Position numbers and translations under genes: made by a program. Below the pieces are notes generated by a model. That model was not told where the DNA came from. It saw nothing but the letters and a program-made list of their open reading frames with translations, and ran no database searches. This document shows positions 53,957 through 64,000 of a DNA stretch of 64,000 bases, piece by piece; the first letter of the stretch is position 1, and every line of letters starts with the position of its first letter. The DNA comes from Desulfobulbaceae bacterium (lineage in GTDB: Bacteria; Desulfobacterota; Desulfobulbia; Desulfobulbales; SURF-16), in contig JAHLLM010000007.1 in the NCBI GenBank assembly GCA_020444175.1, positions 94,182 through 158,181 of the forward strand. The letters are read 5' to 3'.

Positions 53957-56440
53957 ATGAACCCAGAAACGTATGATTTTGCTGCCATCGAAAAAAAATG
54001 GCAGGACACATGGCGCACAGAAAAAACATTCAAGGTCAACGCTGACACAAACTTGAAAAAATACTATCTCCTTGAAATGTTTCCATATCCCTCCGGTCGG
54101 ATTCACATGGGTCATGTACGTAACTATACCATAGGCGATGTTGTCGCCCGTTTTAAGAGAATGCAGGGCTACAATGTCCTGCATCCCATGGGCTGGGATG
54201 CCTTTGGTTTGCCGGCGGAAAATGCCGCCATAAAAAACAATACCCATCCTGCAAAATGGACCTACGAAAATATCGACTATATGCGAAACCAGCTCCAGGG
54301 GATGGGACTGAGTTACGACTGGGACCGTGAACTTGCGACATGCTCTCCCGAATACTACAGATGGGAACAGCTTTTTTTCATCAAGCTCTATGAAAAAGGA
54401 CTTGTTTATCCCAAGGTAACAACGGTGAACTGGTGTGAAACATGTCAAACCGTTCTGGCCAATGAACAGGTAATTGATGGCTGTTGCTGGCGCTGCGATG
54501 ACAGTGTTCTGCCCAGGGAAATGAACGGCTGGTTTTTTAAAATCACTGAGTATGCGGAAGAACTGCTGGCTGAATGCGACAATCTAAAAGGATGGCCGGA
54601 AAAAGTTCTGACCATGCAACGCAACTGGATCGGCAAAAGCACGGGTGCCCAGATAGATTTCGACATCGAAGGTCACGATGAAAAACTGACCATTTTCACC
54701 ACTCGACCTGACACCATTTTTGGAGCAACCTTCATGTCCGTTGCTCCTGACCACCCTCTTATTCCGATACTGACCCAGGGTACAGCTCAGGAAGAAAAAA
54801 CAAAAGAATTTGCCCATGCAACTCTTCTGGAAAAACAGCGCCAGAATCCTGATGACGAGCTGGAGAAAAAAGGCGTTTTCACCGGAAGCTATGCCATTAA
54901 CCCTTACACAGGGGACAAGCTGCCAATTTATGCGGCAAATTTTGTTTTGATGGAATACGGAACCGGTGCCGTCATGGCTGTTCCGGCCCATGATCAGAGA
55001 GATTTTGAATTTGCCAAAAAATACAGCATACCGATAAAGGTGGTCATCCAGCCGCTAGGGGAAAAGCTTGAAAGCGATTCAATAACCGAGGCATATGAAG
55101 GCCCCGGCAACCTGATCGATTCAGACACATTCTCCGGCCTGGATTCAGAGCAGGCAAAATCCGCCATTACAGAATACGCGGATTCTCACAAATTCGGCAA
55201 AAAACAAACTACTTTCCGCTTACGTGATTGGGGAATTTCCAGGCAACGATACTGGGGTGCCCCTATTCCCATGATCTACTGTGATGCGTGCGGCGTGCAG
55301 CCTGTTCCTGAACAAGATCTTCCAGTTACCTTACCTGATAACGTAACCATTGAACAATCAGGAAAATCCCCTCTTCATGATCTTGAGAGTTTTTATAAAA
55401 CAACATGCCCCAAATGTGGAGGAGAGGGACGTCGGGAAACAGACACCATGGATACATTTGTCGAATCATCATGGTATTACGCCCGCTATAGCTGCCCGGA
55501 CTTCACGGAAGGGCCACTTGACAAAGATGCTGTTGCCTACTGGCTTCCCGTGGATCAGTATATCGGAGGGGTTGAACATGCCATTCTCCACCTACTCTAC
55601 GCCAGGTTCTTTACAAAGATCATGAGGGATCTCGGGTACCTTACCATTGACGAGCCATTTGCCAATTTGCTCACCCAGGGCATGGTTATTAAGGATGGCA
55701 CGAAGATGAGCAAGTCGAAAGGCAATGTTGTGGATCCTGACGTGTTGATCAAAAAATACGGCGCGGATACGGTTCGTCTTTTCAGCCTTTTTGCCGCTCC
55801 ACCGGAACGTGATCTGGAATGGAACGATAAAGGTGTCGAGGGCGCCTTTCGTTTTTTAAACCGGGTATTTCGTTTTGTCGCTGAAAACATGGACATACTC
55901 AAACAAGAGAAATCTTCTGTTCCGGCTGAAATGAATAATGCCGGCAGGGATCTGCATCGCAAAACCCACCAGACTATTCGTAAGGTGGGCAGTGACATTA
56001 AAGGCAATTTTCATTTCAACACTGCCATCAGTGCAATCATGGAACTCACGAATACGTTGTACAATGTCACTGGCGAAAACAGTAAGGAACCTGTAGATGA
56101 TGAGGTGATCAGTGAGGCTGTTGAAGCAATTCTCACCCTGTTGTCCCCCATGGTTCCCCACTTCTGTGAAGAACTCTGGCAGAAGACCGGCCATACCTCG
56201 CTGCTCTCCTTTACCCCTTGGCCTGATTTCGATCCGGATGCAGCCAAGGAGGATGAGATAACGCTTGTCATTCAGGTGAATGGAAAAGTACGCGGCCGCT
56301 TACAGGTTGAAGCCGGTTGCGAAGAAGAGACTTTAAAAGAAATGAGTCTGGCTGACGAGAAAGTTCAAAAGTATATTGGAGATAAAGATATCAGAAAAAT
56401 TATTGTCGTCAAAAATAAGCTGATTAATATTGTTGTCTGA
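53957..56440 (+). CDS. leuS: Leucyl-tRNA synthetase
   Basis: An 827-aa class I synthetase. The HIGH box is in [19 protein letters not shown], the editing domain follows the catalytic insertion ([20 protein letters not shown]) and the KMSKS box is in [16 protein letters not shown]. The C-terminal anticodon-binding part ends [14 protein letters not shown]. Charges tRNA-Leu with leucine. Immediately followed by lptE. Confidence 0.97.
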   Translation: MNPETYDFAAIEKKWQDTWRTEKTFKVNADTNLKKYYLLEMFPYPSGRIHMGHVRNYTIGDVVARFKRMQGYNVLHPMGWDAFGLPAENAAIKNNTHPAKWTYENIDYMRNQLQGMGLSYDWDRELATCSPEYYRWEQLFFIKLYEKGLVYPKVTTVNWCETCQTVLANEQVIDGCCWRCDDSVLPREMNGWFFKITEYAEELLAECDNLKGWPEKVLTMQRNWIGKSTGAQIDFDIEGHDEKLTIFTTRPDTIFGATFMSVAPDHPLIPILTQGTAQEEKTKEFAHATLLEKQRQNPDDELEKKGVFTGSYAINPYTGDKLPIYAANFVLMEYGTGAVMAVPAHDQRDFEFAKKYSIPIKVVIQPLGEKLESDSITEAYEGPGNLIDSDTFSGLDSEQAKSAITEYADSHKFGKKQTTFRLRDWGISRQRYWGAPIPMIYCDACGVQPVPEQDLPVTLPDNVTIEQSGKSPLHDLESFYKTTCPKCGGEGRRETDTMDTFVESSWYYARYSCPDFTEGPLDKDAVAYWLPVDQYIGGVEHAILHLLYARFFTKIMRDLGYLTIDEPFANLLTQGMVIKDGTKMSKSKGNVVDPDVLIKKYGADTVRLFSLFAAPPERDLEWNDKGVEGAFRFLNRVFRFVAENMDILKQEKSSVPAEMNNAGRDLHRKTHQTIRKVGSDIKGNFHFNTAISAIMELTNTLYNVTGENSKEPVDDEVISEAVEAILTLLSPMVPHFCEELWQKTGHTSLLSFTPWPDFDPDAAKEDEITLVIQVNGKVRGRLQVEAGCEEETLKEMSLADEKVQKYIGDKDIRKIIVVKNKLINIVV

Positions 56441-56456
56441 CATCGAGGATATTTTC

Positions 56457-57032
56457 ATGCCATTTCACATCTTTTCAGCAGACATCCAAAAAAACTTTTT
56501 CTTTTTTCTGCTGGCAGTTCCTGTTCTTCTCCTCCACGGCTGCGGGTATACCAACCCCTATAGTCCTTCTGCGAGCGATGAGGGAAATCCAGAGAGTACT
56601 GTTTCAATCTTTGTGGACATGTGGGAGAACCAGACAAGTGAAATGGGCTACCAGTCGGACATGAAACAGAGCCTGGTGCAATGGCTCAAGAAATCACGCC
56701 GTTTTACCCTCACCAAAAACAGGGGGGATGCCGATTATCTGCTGGGAGGCGTCATTAAATCCGCCCATTTCCCGGGACTTTCATACGGCAATTGGGACAG
56801 GGCCGTGGAGGTACGGGCAGAAATAAGCTTTAGTTTCTATCTGAAAAAAAGAGAGAGCGGAGAAACCGTTCTTGAAAATAAACATATTACGCGGCGTGAG
56901 TCTTTTCTCGTAGGAGGAGATGCTTCCGCAACTGAAACAAATAAACGTCGTGCTCTGCTTAAAATTGCCGATGAATTAGCTGATAATATCTATATTCAAC
57001 TCTATTATAGATTCTCTCAAAAAGAATCGTAA
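56457..57032 (+). CDS. lptE: LptE-like LPS-assembly lipoprotein
   Basis: A 191-aa outer-membrane lipoprotein. The signal segment NFFFFLLAVPVLLL leads to lipobox LHGC (Cys 29). The mature part has SIFVDMWENQTSEMGYQSDM and KQSLVQWLKK and a domain typical of LptE, which plugs LptD and delivers LPS. It follows leuS as in E. coli. Start at ATG 56457, behind CGAGGA. Sequence is variable, so the symbol is by context plus pattern. Confidence 0.82.
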   Translation: MPFHIFSADIQKNFFFFLLAVPVLLLHGCGYTNPYSPSASDEGNPESTVSIFVDMWENQTSEMGYQSDMKQSLVQWLKKSRRFTLTKNRGDADYLLGGVIKSAHFPGLSYGNWDRAVEVRAEISFSFYLKKRESGETVLENKHITRRESFLVGGDASATETNKRRALLKIADELADNIYIQLYYRFSQKES

Positions 57033-57095
57033 CTTTTAAACAGGTACAGAGCTGAGAGCCAAGGGTTACTTTGTGCCTTGCTGAGCAGATACAAA

Positions 57096-57156
57096 GAATC
57101 AGAAATAAGAAACAGGGAAAAAACCACTTATCCTGCTTTGTTCTTATTTCTGATTC
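57096..57156. terminator. Long inverted repeat between convergent lptE and tkt
   Basis: GAATCAGAAATAAGAA (57096-57111) and TTCTTATTTCTGATTC (57141-57156) pair perfectly over 16 bp; the loop can extend with CAGG/CCTG. Position between two convergent genes fits a bidirectional terminator, although no classic U-run follows. Confidence 0.7.
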
Positions 57157-57178
57157 CTGAAGTCCTCGACCTTTACCT

Positions 57179-59122
57179 TTACTTCATTGCCTTAAACGCT
57201 CCGGCAATGCCATCCGCATCAAGACCCTGGGCTGCATAGAGATCAGCCGGTTTTCCTGAAGATCCATATCCCGTTACGCCGAGACGCTTGAATGTGCAGC
57301 TCAGGCCCTCATCGGCCAGAAGAACGCCCACAATGGAACCGATACCGGTATCCACATGATGATCCTCGACAGTCAGTATCGGGCCGTTCTGGGCAGCCTC
57401 AAGAATGCTCTCTTTGTCAACAGGTATGATGGACCCCATCAAAAGAATGGACACCGAGATTCCTTCGTCTTTCAGCTTCTGCCAGGCTTCCATGACATAG
57501 GGACTGAGCGATCCGTATGAAATAATGGTTCCGGCGTCACCTCGACGAACCCAATCGCCCTTGCCTGGAGTAAAAGTATAATCAGCTCCAAAGAAAGGCG
57601 ACCCATCCTCAGCCAGAACCATTCCCATTTTTGAACGTCCCATTCCTACGAAATGGTTACCGGGATGCATGGCAATATAGCGGGTAATTTTATCGGTCTG
57701 ATTCGGATCAGCCGGGATGAACACTTCAAAATTAAAGTAGTTTTTCATAAGCCCGATGTAATCAATGCCCTGATGCGTGGGCCCATCTTCACCGACATCA
57801 AGCCCCAGATGCGTTGCAACGACCTTGGAATTCGTGTGATTAATATCATTGATTCTGTTCTGGTTGTAAGCTTCCGACACAGCAAACACGCCGAATGTAC
57901 TGAAAAAGGCAACCATATCCTCACGGCTTATGGCTCCTGTCATGGTGGCTGCATGATGCTCCTGAATACCGCACTCAAGAAATGCTTCCGGCATATGCTT
58001 GTGGAAATCACCCATTTTCACTGAACCTTCAAGGTCACAGGATATTCCGACAATTTTCGGAGTCTGGCCGGGAACGTTGTTGGCCTTAGCAAGTTCAGAC
58101 AAAGCTGTACCATATCCGGAACGGCAATCAGTCTTGGAATCAGCGCCATAAACAACAGGGTCACCTGGTTTAATGTCAGGATAAACAACCCTGTTTTCAA
58201 GACGGGTAGCCGTGGAAACAGGTTTTTTGCGAAGCTCCGCCCATTTATCAAAATCATTTTCAAGACCGAGTTCGGTAAAGGCGGCAGCAAGCTGATCCGG
58301 TTTTAATGGAGAACCATGATATTTAGCCAGATTCTCCATAAAGGAAACGCCTTTGGCCATCGTCGTCCTGGCACTGATAACCGTTGGTTTGCCGGCAGTC
58401 ACATTTTTACCGGTATAAACACTGGAAAGTTTGGAAAAAATCTTATTATAATCATGACCGTCGTCAAGCTCCTCAACCCTCCAACCGCAGGAAGCAAAGA
58501 GACCGTTTATGTCGCTCGGCATGACATCTTCCGTGCTCCCGCATATCTGCAGGTGATTTCTGTCAACAATACCGATAAGATTATCAAGCTTGTATTTATG
58601 AGCAAAACGCATGGCTTCAGCTGCCTGTCCTTTCTGCAGATCACCATCACCCATATAAACGATAACCTTTTGGGGGGCTCCTTTGAGCTTCAATGCCATT
58701 GCCATGCCGACACCGGTGGAAAGTCCCTGGCCAAGGTTGCCGGTATCCCACTCAACGCCTGGAACAATTTTTTCCACATGACCAGGGAAGCCGGAACCGG
58801 CCCGCCGAAAGCCTGTTAAGAAATCTTCTTCCGTAAAAAAACCATATTCGGAAAGGACACTGTAGACGCCTGGAGAAATATGCCCGATACTCATCACAAC
58901 TCTGTCACGTCCCTCCCACAAAGGTTCATCCTTTTTGTAATCCATGATGCCATAAGTAACTAACATAAGATCAAGAGAGGAAAGGGAGCCGCCCGGATGC
59001 CCTGAAGATGCCAGACTTGTTGATAAAAGTATCCGTCTGGCACATCGTTTTCTCATTTCTGCAAGGGTTTGCAACTCTTCCGTAGACAGTTGATCGTTAT
59101 TCGGGTTTAATTTGAAAGCCAT
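57179..59122 (-). CDS. tkt: Transketolase
   Basis: A 647-aa thiamine-diphosphate enzyme. Blocks include SSGHPGGSLSSLDLML, ThDP motif YMGDGDLQKGQAAEAMRFA, and the C-terminal DLEGSVKMGDF, GIQEHHAATMTGAISRE and VEDHHVDTGIG. It transfers two-carbon units in the pentose phosphate pathway and links to rpiB and pgl. The ATG at 59122 has GGAG upstream. The pattern is of the fused full-length type. Copy B of a dispersed motif lies 62 bp upstream. Confidence 0.9.
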   Translation of the reverse strand: MAFKLNPNNDQLSTEELQTLAEMRKRCARRILLSTSLASSGHPGGSLSSLDLMLVTYGIMDYKKDEPLWEGRDRVVMSIGHISPGVYSVLSEYGFFTEEDFLTGFRRAGSGFPGHVEKIVPGVEWDTGNLGQGLSTGVGMAMALKLKGAPQKVIVYMGDGDLQKGQAAEAMRFAHKYKLDNLIGIVDRNHLQICGSTEDVMPSDINGLFASCGWRVEELDDGHDYNKIFSKLSSVYTGKNVTAGKPTVISARTTMAKGVSFMENLAKYHGSPLKPDQLAAAFTELGLENDFDKWAELRKKPVSTATRLENRVVYPDIKPGDPVVYGADSKTDCRSGYGTALSELAKANNVPGQTPKIVGISCDLEGSVKMGDFHKHMPEAFLECGIQEHHAATMTGAISREDMVAFFSTFGVFAVSEAYNQNRINDINHTNSKVVATHLGLDVGEDGPTHQGIDYIGLMKNYFNFEVFIPADPNQTDKITRYIAMHPGNHFVGMGRSKMGMVLAEDGSPFFGADYTFTPGKGDWVRRGDAGTIISYGSLSPYVMEAWQKLKDEGISVSILLMGSIIPVDKESILEAAQNGPILTVEDHHVDTGIGSIVGVLLADEGLSCTFKRLGVTGYGSSGKPADLYAAQGLDADGIAGAFKAMK

Positions 59123-59183
59123 GATATCTCCGTAGACCGCATTCAATGATTGATATGAAATTTGAACTCTTCAGCAGAAAGCA

Positions 59184-59220
59184 TAAAGCCGAAATTGAGC
59201 TAAAATCACAATTCGTAACT
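59184..59220 (+). repeat. 37-bp dispersed motif, copy B (upstream of tkt)
   Basis: It matches the copy at 21804-21840 at 33 of 37 bases. It sits 61 bp before the tkt start on the same strand relation as copy A to rpmF. Confidence 0.7.
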
Positions 59221-59389
59221 GTTCAACAGTGCCCAGATGCGTTCAAGCAGGCTTACGAGACTCCGACAGCCGATCTATCCGAGTGGATCTGATCGGACAC
59301 AGATGGAGTTCTGAGGAATAGTTACTGAAATTTTATATACAAGTTTGTCATAATACTATGTTCGAAGCGAACTCTCCAGTAGAAAATCC

Positions 59390-60355
59390 ATGAAAAATAA
59401 ACCCTTTAAAATTGGCTCTCTAACCCTTGAAAATCCTTTCATATTAGCCCCTCTGGCCGGATATACAGATCTCCCCTTCCGCCTTCTTTGTCGCGAATTC
59501 GGAGCAGATCTCGTATTTTCCGAAATGATCAGTTGCCATGGTCTGGCATACAACCAGCAGAAAACAATTGACATGATTCGTTCTTGTGAGGAGGAACGAC
59601 CCGTTGCCATTCAGCTTTTTGGCGCGGAACCTGAACTTATGGGAGAGGCAGCTCACATTCTTTCCCGCGAGCCCATTGACATTATTGATATCAACATGGG
59701 GTGTCCGGTTAAAAAAGTAACAAAAAAAGGAGCTGGCTCGGCGCTCATGAAAACACCAGAGCTCGCCCGGGAAATAATAACTCAAGTCTGCGAGAATACG
59801 AACAAACCGGTAACAGTTAAATTCAGGTCCGGCTGGAACCACCAAGCCATTAACGCTCCGGAGTTTGCCCGAATGGCCCAGGAAGCAGGTGCAAAGGCGG
59901 TTACCGTTCACGCCAGAACGTGGAGCGACGGTTTTTCAGGTTGTGTAGACTGGTCAGTCATTGAAGAAGTTAAAAAGAATGTCACTATCCCGGTGATTGG
60001 GAACGGTGACATTATGTCATATCAGCAAGGGCTCAAGATGATGGAACAAACCGGGTGCGATGGTGTGATGATCGGCCGCGCCGCTCTGGGTGCCCCCTGG
60101 ATATTCAGAGTTGATGCCCCACTCCCCACTCCCCTCTTACGGCTCACGGCATTAAAACGACACCTGGAGCTTATTGAAACTTTCTGCAACCCCCAATGGG
60201 CCTTGGGAAAAACCAGGAACCACGCTGGCCGTTATTTCAAAGGCATGAAGCATGGTTCGGCTATTCGCAACCGCATTTACCAGGTTGCAACTTTTACGGA
60301 ACTTCAAAATACCATTGATTCTCTTTTAAGCGAGGCAGGGTCTCTGCGGAATTGA
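59390..60355 (+). CDS. dusB: tRNA-dihydrouridine synthase
   Basis: A 321-aa FMN enzyme reducing uridine to dihydrouridine in tRNA. Family blocks are LAPLAGYTDLPFRLLCREFG, QLFGAEPELM, the catalytic Cys in INMGCPVKKVTKKGAGSAL and VTVKFRSGWN, VHARTW and GNGDIMS, DGVMIGRAALGAPWIF. Length is typical. The subtype (B versus others) is a best guess. The region before it is AT-rich, but no clean promoter was found. Confidence 0.88.
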   Translation: MKNKPFKIGSLTLENPFILAPLAGYTDLPFRLLCREFGADLVFSEMISCHGLAYNQQKTIDMIRSCEEERPVAIQLFGAEPELMGEAAHILSREPIDIIDINMGCPVKKVTKKGAGSALMKTPELAREIITQVCENTNKPVTVKFRSGWNHQAINAPEFARMAQEAGAKAVTVHARTWSDGFSGCVDWSVIEEVKKNVTIPVIGNGDIMSYQQGLKMMEQTGCDGVMIGRAALGAPWIFRVDAPLPTPLLRLTALKRHLELIETFCNPQWALGKTRNHAGRYFKGMKHGSAIRNRIYQVATFTELQNTIDSLLSEAGSLRN

Positions 60356-60365
60356 CAGACGCAGT

Positions 60366-60566
60366 TTATTTTCTGAAAAACCAGAAAAGCAGCGACAGTA
60401 AAATGCTGACAATGATTGAGGTGGTCACAGGGAAATAAAAACTAAAATTTTCCCGGCGCACGATAATGTCGCCAGGCAGTCTTCCAAAGGGAAGTTTACT
60501 CAAAAATGGCCAAAGCACCCCTGCCGCTATGAGGACAACCCCTATTATAATTAAATTTTTTGCCAC
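60366..60566 (-). CDS. DUF2905 small membrane protein
   Basis: A 66-aa protein with two membrane helices (LIIIGVVLIAAGVLWPFL; TTSIIVSILLSLLFWFF) separated by the loop GRLPGDIIVRRENFSFYFP, the DUF2905 signature. Function is unknown. It converges on dusB with a 10-bp gap. Confidence 0.85.
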   Translation of the reverse strand: MAKNLIIIGVVLIAAGVLWPFLSKLPFGRLPGDIIVRRENFSFYFPVTTSIIVSILLSLLFWFFRK

Positions 60567-60828
60567 TTTAGTAGGTTCTCAATCGTTTTATTTTCTTTTT
60601 ATTATTGTGAACGTCTTCTTTGTTTCCAGTATGACGGTATCATATTTATGCCACTTGAGGGGAAGGAGCATCGCCTTTGCAAGTGCCCACGGATTTCCAC
60701 TCGCCAGCTTGTATGTCCATTCAAAAACTGCTAAAATAAGAAATTAATCAATATTATAATACGTCTCGAATTCAACAGAAAGCGCAAAGCGACGCGCGTA
60801 AAATCAACCTTCCCGTTTTCTGCCCAAT

Positions 60829-62202
60829 ATGCCTACAATTCTCGTTGTCGATGATGAACTCAGCATGCGTGAGTTCCTGAAAATACTTCTTGAAAAAGAA
60901 GGGTATACTACCGTCACTGCTTCTGACGGAGAAATGGCCCTTAAAATTACTGAAAAGCAGGAATTCGACCTGGTTATTTCCGATATACGAATGCCGGGCA
61001 TGGGTGGGCTTGAGCTTCTCAATGCAGTCCGAAAAGAAAAAAAAGCACTCCCCTTTATCATGATAACCGCATTTGCTTCCCCTGAAGATGCAGTGCAGGC
61101 CATGAAGCATGGAGCATATGATTATATAACCAAACCATTCAAAGTTGATGAAATCAAATCAATTATTTCTTCAGCAATCGACAGCAAACTTTCTCCTGCA
61201 GTTCAGGAATCGAAACCCACGAAGACATTTCCTCAAATAATTGGTGAAAGTTTTGAAATGCGGAAAATTTTTGACCAGATTGAACGCATTGCGCCAACCC
61301 ATGCAAATGTCCTTATTGTTGGAGAATCAGGTACGGGCAAGGAGCTGATTGCCCAGGCAATCCACCAAAACAGCAAGGTCGCGCATAATAATTTCGTTCC
61401 CATAACCTGTAACGCTATTCCGGAAACCTTGTTTGAAAGTGAACTCTTTGGCCATGTCAAGGGGGCATTCACCGGTGCCTCATCAAATAAAACCGGCCTT
61501 TTTGAAGAGGCAAATAACGGCAGTGTTTTTCTGGACGAGATAGGGGAGCTTACTCCCCTTGTACAGACAAAACTCTTACGTGTTTTGCAGGAAAGAGAAT
61601 TTAAACGCGTGGGAGACACCAAGACAACCAAAGTAAACGTCAGAATCATTTCTGCCACCAATCGCAATCTCGAAGAAGAGATTATGGAAAAAAGATTTCG
61701 CGAGGATCTTTACTATCGCCTGGCAGTGGTCCCGATCCGGATGCCGCCTCTGAGGGAACGAAAAGGAGATGTTCCGTTGCTGGTGGAGCATTTCCTGGAA
61801 AAATATTCAAAAACATTTGAAAAAGATGTCCAGCAACTCTCATCATACGCCATGAAAGTATTGATGGATTATGATTTCCCGGGCAATGTCAGGGAACTGG
61901 AAAACATTATCGAGAGAGGAGTGGCCCTATCCTCCTCAAACATTATTCTTCCTGAAAGCCTGACACTTTCACAGCGTCTTGATGCTGCTCCCCCAAAAGA
62001 ACAGATTTCAGCCCTTGTACCCTTGACCAGTGAAGAGGAGCTTTATGATCTCGGTCTGGAAGAGGTTACAAGCAGATTTGAAAAAATGATGATTGAACTC
62101 GCTCTGAAAAAGGCGGACAACTCAAAAATGCAGGCGGCCGATCTACTGAAAATCAGCTTCCGCTCCCTGCGTTATAAAGTGAAGAAATACAACATCCAAT
62201 AA
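60829..62202 (+). CDS. NtrC-family sigma54-dependent response regulator, PilR-like
   Basis: A 457-aa regulator. The receiver domain (1 to about 120) has VVDDELSMREF, phospho-Asp in VISDIRMPGMGG and Lys in YITKPF. The AAA+ domain (about 140-370) has GESGTGKELIAQAI, the sigma54-contacting GAFTGA and VFLDEIGEL. A Fis-type HTH (KADNSKMQAADLLKISFRSLRYK) ends the protein. It activates sigma54 promoters. The adjacent kinase gene at 62220 is its likely partner, giving a PilR/PilS-type pair, but no pilin gene is in the window. Confidence 0.88.
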   Translation: MPTILVVDDELSMREFLKILLEKEGYTTVTASDGEMALKITEKQEFDLVISDIRMPGMGGLELLNAVRKEKKALPFIMITAFASPEDAVQAMKHGAYDYITKPFKVDEIKSIISSAIDSKLSPAVQESKPTKTFPQIIGESFEMRKIFDQIERIAPTHANVLIVGESGTGKELIAQAIHQNSKVAHNNFVPITCNAIPETLFESELFGHVKGAFTGASSNKTGLFEEANNGSVFLDEIGELTPLVQTKLLRVLQEREFKRVGDTKTTKVNVRIISATNRNLEEEIMEKRFREDLYYRLAVVPIRMPPLRERKGDVPLLVEHFLEKYSKTFEKDVQQLSSYAMKVLMDYDFPGNVRELENIIERGVALSSSNIILPESLTLSQRLDAAPPKEQISALVPLTSEEELYDLGLEEVTSRFEKMMIELALKKADNSKMQAADLLKISFRSLRYKVKKYNIQ

Positions 62203-62219
62203 CCTGACACCCTACCCTG

Positions 62220-63911
62220 ATGCCATTTAATAAACTTTGCAGTTCCAGTTCACTCTCCTCCCCTGATGCCTATAAATTAAAAAATCAGCTGCAATGGGTA
62301 TTTTTCCTGCGTGTTGTAGTGATCAGCATCCTCCTTGGCATTACCGTTCTGCTCCAGACAAGAGAGCATGAACTCATCACATCTTCGCTGTCTCAAATTG
62401 CCTTTTTCATTATAGGGACATATATCTTCACTATTTTCTCTGCTCTATTATTGAATAAAATCAACTGCTATCGTCAATACGCATATTTACAGATTATTAT
62501 AGACTGCCTGCTCGCCAGTTGCCTTGTCCTTTTTACCGGCTGCAGTCAGTCAATTTTTACAATTATCTACTTTCTTCCAATTATCAGCAGTTCAATTCTC
62601 CTTTTTCGCCTCGGCGGACTCCTGCTTGCCTCCCTTTCTACTTTTTCCTATGCAGCAATTCTGACAACAGAACTCTCAGGCTACATGGATCCGTTGCTAT
62701 CGGGCTTAAACACCTCTCCGCTGACAAGTTTTCAGGTTGCCCTGCACTCTTTCGCCATTCGCGGCCTGAGTTTCTTTCTGGTGGCCATACTCAGCTCTAT
62801 CCTTGCCGAAAGGCTGCATAAAGCCGAGAGTGAATTGACAAAAACATCTCAGGACCTCGACCGTCTGGCCCTGCTTTACAAACAAATTTTCGATGATATA
62901 TCCACAGGCATCATTACTGTTGACAGCAGGAACCTCATTACGTCATTTAACCGTTCCGCAGGTGTCATTACAGGGTATGATGCCATTGATGTGATGGGGA
63001 GGAAGATAGAAGATATTTTCCCGGAACTCTCCATAAAAAAAACTGAAACATTGCGTCCCATGACACTTTTGCAGAAAAAGGACGGAGACGAAATCCCGGT
63101 TGGTTACTCATGGACACGACTCAACATGCCAGGGGACTGTGAAAATTGCAGGGTCTACACCATGCAGGATTTAAGCAGAATCAAAAAAATGGAAGAAAAA
63201 GTCAACCAGGCAGAAAAAATGGCGGCAATCGGAGAAATGGCCGCCGGTATCGCCCACGAATTCAGAAATCCATTGGCAGCGATCTCCGGGGCTTCCCAGG
63301 TGCTGCAAGGTGAATTTGAACCCAACACATCGACCCGAAGCTTAATGAACATTATTGTCAGAGAATGTGAACGCCTGGAAGGGACGATCAGTGATTTTCT
63401 TCATTTCTCCAAACCGGCAACTCCTGAAAAATCCTGGTTCTCGATCCTTGGAGTGGTCCAGGAAACCATTGGAATTCTGGAGCAAGGCCAAAAATGGAAT
63501 TCCGGATTGACCGTGGAGACAAATATCCCAGAACACCTTGACTGCTGGGCCGATTCCGGTCAGGTAGTCCAGATCATCCTTAACTTACTTGAAAATGCAG
63601 GGAATGCCATTGGTGAGAATCCCGGCAATATCATCATTTCCGCTTCCGAAATAAAAGTTGATGACCTCGAAAAAACCCGTATTGAAATATCCGACAATGG
63701 CCCAGGGCTGAGTGACAAGGTTATGGAGCACATTTTTGATCCTTTTTTTACGACCAGAGAGAACGGTACGGGGCTCGGCCTTGCCATCGTCAAGCAACTT
63801 GTTGAAAGTAACGGAGGGGAGGTCAAAGTTACAAACAAAGAAGAACAGAGTGGGGCAATTTTCAGTTTTACTCTCCCATTACCGGAAACAGCTTTGACAA
63901 AATCGGAATAA
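62220..63911 (+). CDS. Sensor histidine kinase, PilS-like
   Basis: A 563-aa membrane kinase. Residues about 25-190 contain six hydrophobic segments, with little periplasmic loop, as in PilS. A PAS domain (about 215-320, DDISTGIITVDSRNLITSFN) and dimerisation domain with the H-box EMAAGIAHEFRNPLAAISGA follow. The catalytic domain has NLLENAGNAI, DNGPGLSD and GTGLGLAIVKQL. It starts 17 bp after the regulator gene. The signal is not identified. Confidence 0.88.
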   Translation: MPFNKLCSSSSLSSPDAYKLKNQLQWVFFLRVVVISILLGITVLLQTREHELITSSLSQIAFFIIGTYIFTIFSALLLNKINCYRQYAYLQIIIDCLLASCLVLFTGCSQSIFTIIYFLPIISSSILLFRLGGLLLASLSTFSYAAILTTELSGYMDPLLSGLNTSPLTSFQVALHSFAIRGLSFFLVAILSSILAERLHKAESELTKTSQDLDRLALLYKQIFDDISTGIITVDSRNLITSFNRSAGVITGYDAIDVMGRKIEDIFPELSIKKTETLRPMTLLQKKDGDEIPVGYSWTRLNMPGDCENCRVYTMQDLSRIKKMEEKVNQAEKMAAIGEMAAGIAHEFRNPLAAISGASQVLQGEFEPNTSTRSLMNIIVRECERLEGTISDFLHFSKPATPEKSWFSILGVVQETIGILEQGQKWNSGLTVETNIPEHLDCWADSGQVVQIILNLLENAGNAIGENPGNIIISASEIKVDDLEKTRIEISDNGPGLSDKVMEHIFDPFFTTRENGTGLGLAIVKQLVESNGGEVKVTNKEEQSGAIFSFTLPLPETALTKSE

Positions 63912-63984
63912 TACTACTTTGTCAGATTCAGGCTTCTTCTATTTTATATGATTACCACTCATCTTCAGCCTTTTTATAGGTCAT

Positions 63985-64000
63985 TCCCGCGAATGCGGGA
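63985..64000. repeat. REP-like palindrome at the window edge
   Basis: TCCCGC (63985-63990) and GCGGGA (63995-64000) pair around GAAT. The preceding GGTCATTCCCGCGAATGCGGG pattern is, from memory, a common intergenic repeat in deltaproteobacteria. It is truncated by the window end. Confidence 0.5.

Noticed and set aside
1..64000. tRNA, rRNA, CRISPR arrays, prophage or complete insertion sequences
   Set aside because: No cloverleaf, no ribosomal RNA stretch, no regularly spaced repeats and no transposase or integrase gene were seen.

Overview
The window reads as a chromosomal core region of an anaerobic Gram-negative bacterium, most likely a sulfate reducer or relative in the Desulfobacterota (Desulfobulbales-like). 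This is inferred from gene content and order, not from a search. The signs are: a fatty-acid, riboflavin and nusB supercluster arranged as in deltaproteobacteria; a tungsten-type aldehyde ferredoxin oxidoreductase with a polyferredoxin; a corrinoid-activating ASKHA protein; DUF3786 and DUF4080 proteins; a DHH-type pyrophosphatase; outer-membrane lipid (Mla) and LptE genes; and a bacterial AP2-domain protein. Almost everything is housekeeping, and genes are tightly packed with many 1-8 nt overlaps.

Layout. 1-2818 (minus): 5' end of folC, a MITE-like repeat, and a UvrD/PcrA-type helicase. 2930-3322 (plus): a small conserved hypothetical behind a good sigma70 promoter. 3338-22556 (minus): one long co-directional run. 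In transcription order it is yceD-rpmF-plsX-fabH-acd-etfB-etfA-fabG-acpP-fabF-rpiB-glyA-dCMP deaminase-nrdR-ribD-ribE-ribBA-ribH-nusB-ftsK-PHP phosphatase. An acyl-CoA dehydrogenase with its ETF occupies the slot where fabD normally lies. 22672-27583 (minus): a cNMP-binding protein and an Mla phospholipid-transport operon with two mlaC copies. 27769-29448 (plus): a DUF4080 radical SAM protein. 29520-32548 (minus): a self-contained operon of two MamK-like actins around a membrane-anchored coiled-coil protein, with its own promoter and terminator. 32567-36264 (minus): ygiQ and a RACo-like protein. 36461-38854 (plus): DUF493, an Fe-S/DUF3786 protein and rarA.

39035-44883 (plus): a probable selenoprotein (in-frame UGA plus a SECIS-like hairpin) that fuses a degenerate 5'-nucleotidase fold to a tetraheme cytochrome, then polyferredoxin, AOR and glgX. 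44892-46665 (minus): pgl and ppaC. 46922-48092 (plus): a frameshifted response regulator and gph. 48198-48653 (minus): an AP2-domain protein next to a 500-bp AT-rich gap. 49162-57032 (plus): mazG, rpsF-rpsR-DUF2232-rplI, dnaB, leuS-lptE. 57179-59122 (minus): transketolase. 59390-63911: dusB, DUF2905 (minus), and a PilR/PilS-like two-component pair.

The least explained items are the twin MamK-like actin operon (no magnetosome genes are present), the Sec-containing pseudo-phosphoesterase/cytochrome, the acd-etfBA insertion in the fab cluster, and a 37-bp dispersed motif lying at nearly the same distance upstream of rpmF and of tkt. No rRNA, tRNA, CRISPR, prophage or complete insertion sequence was recognised.
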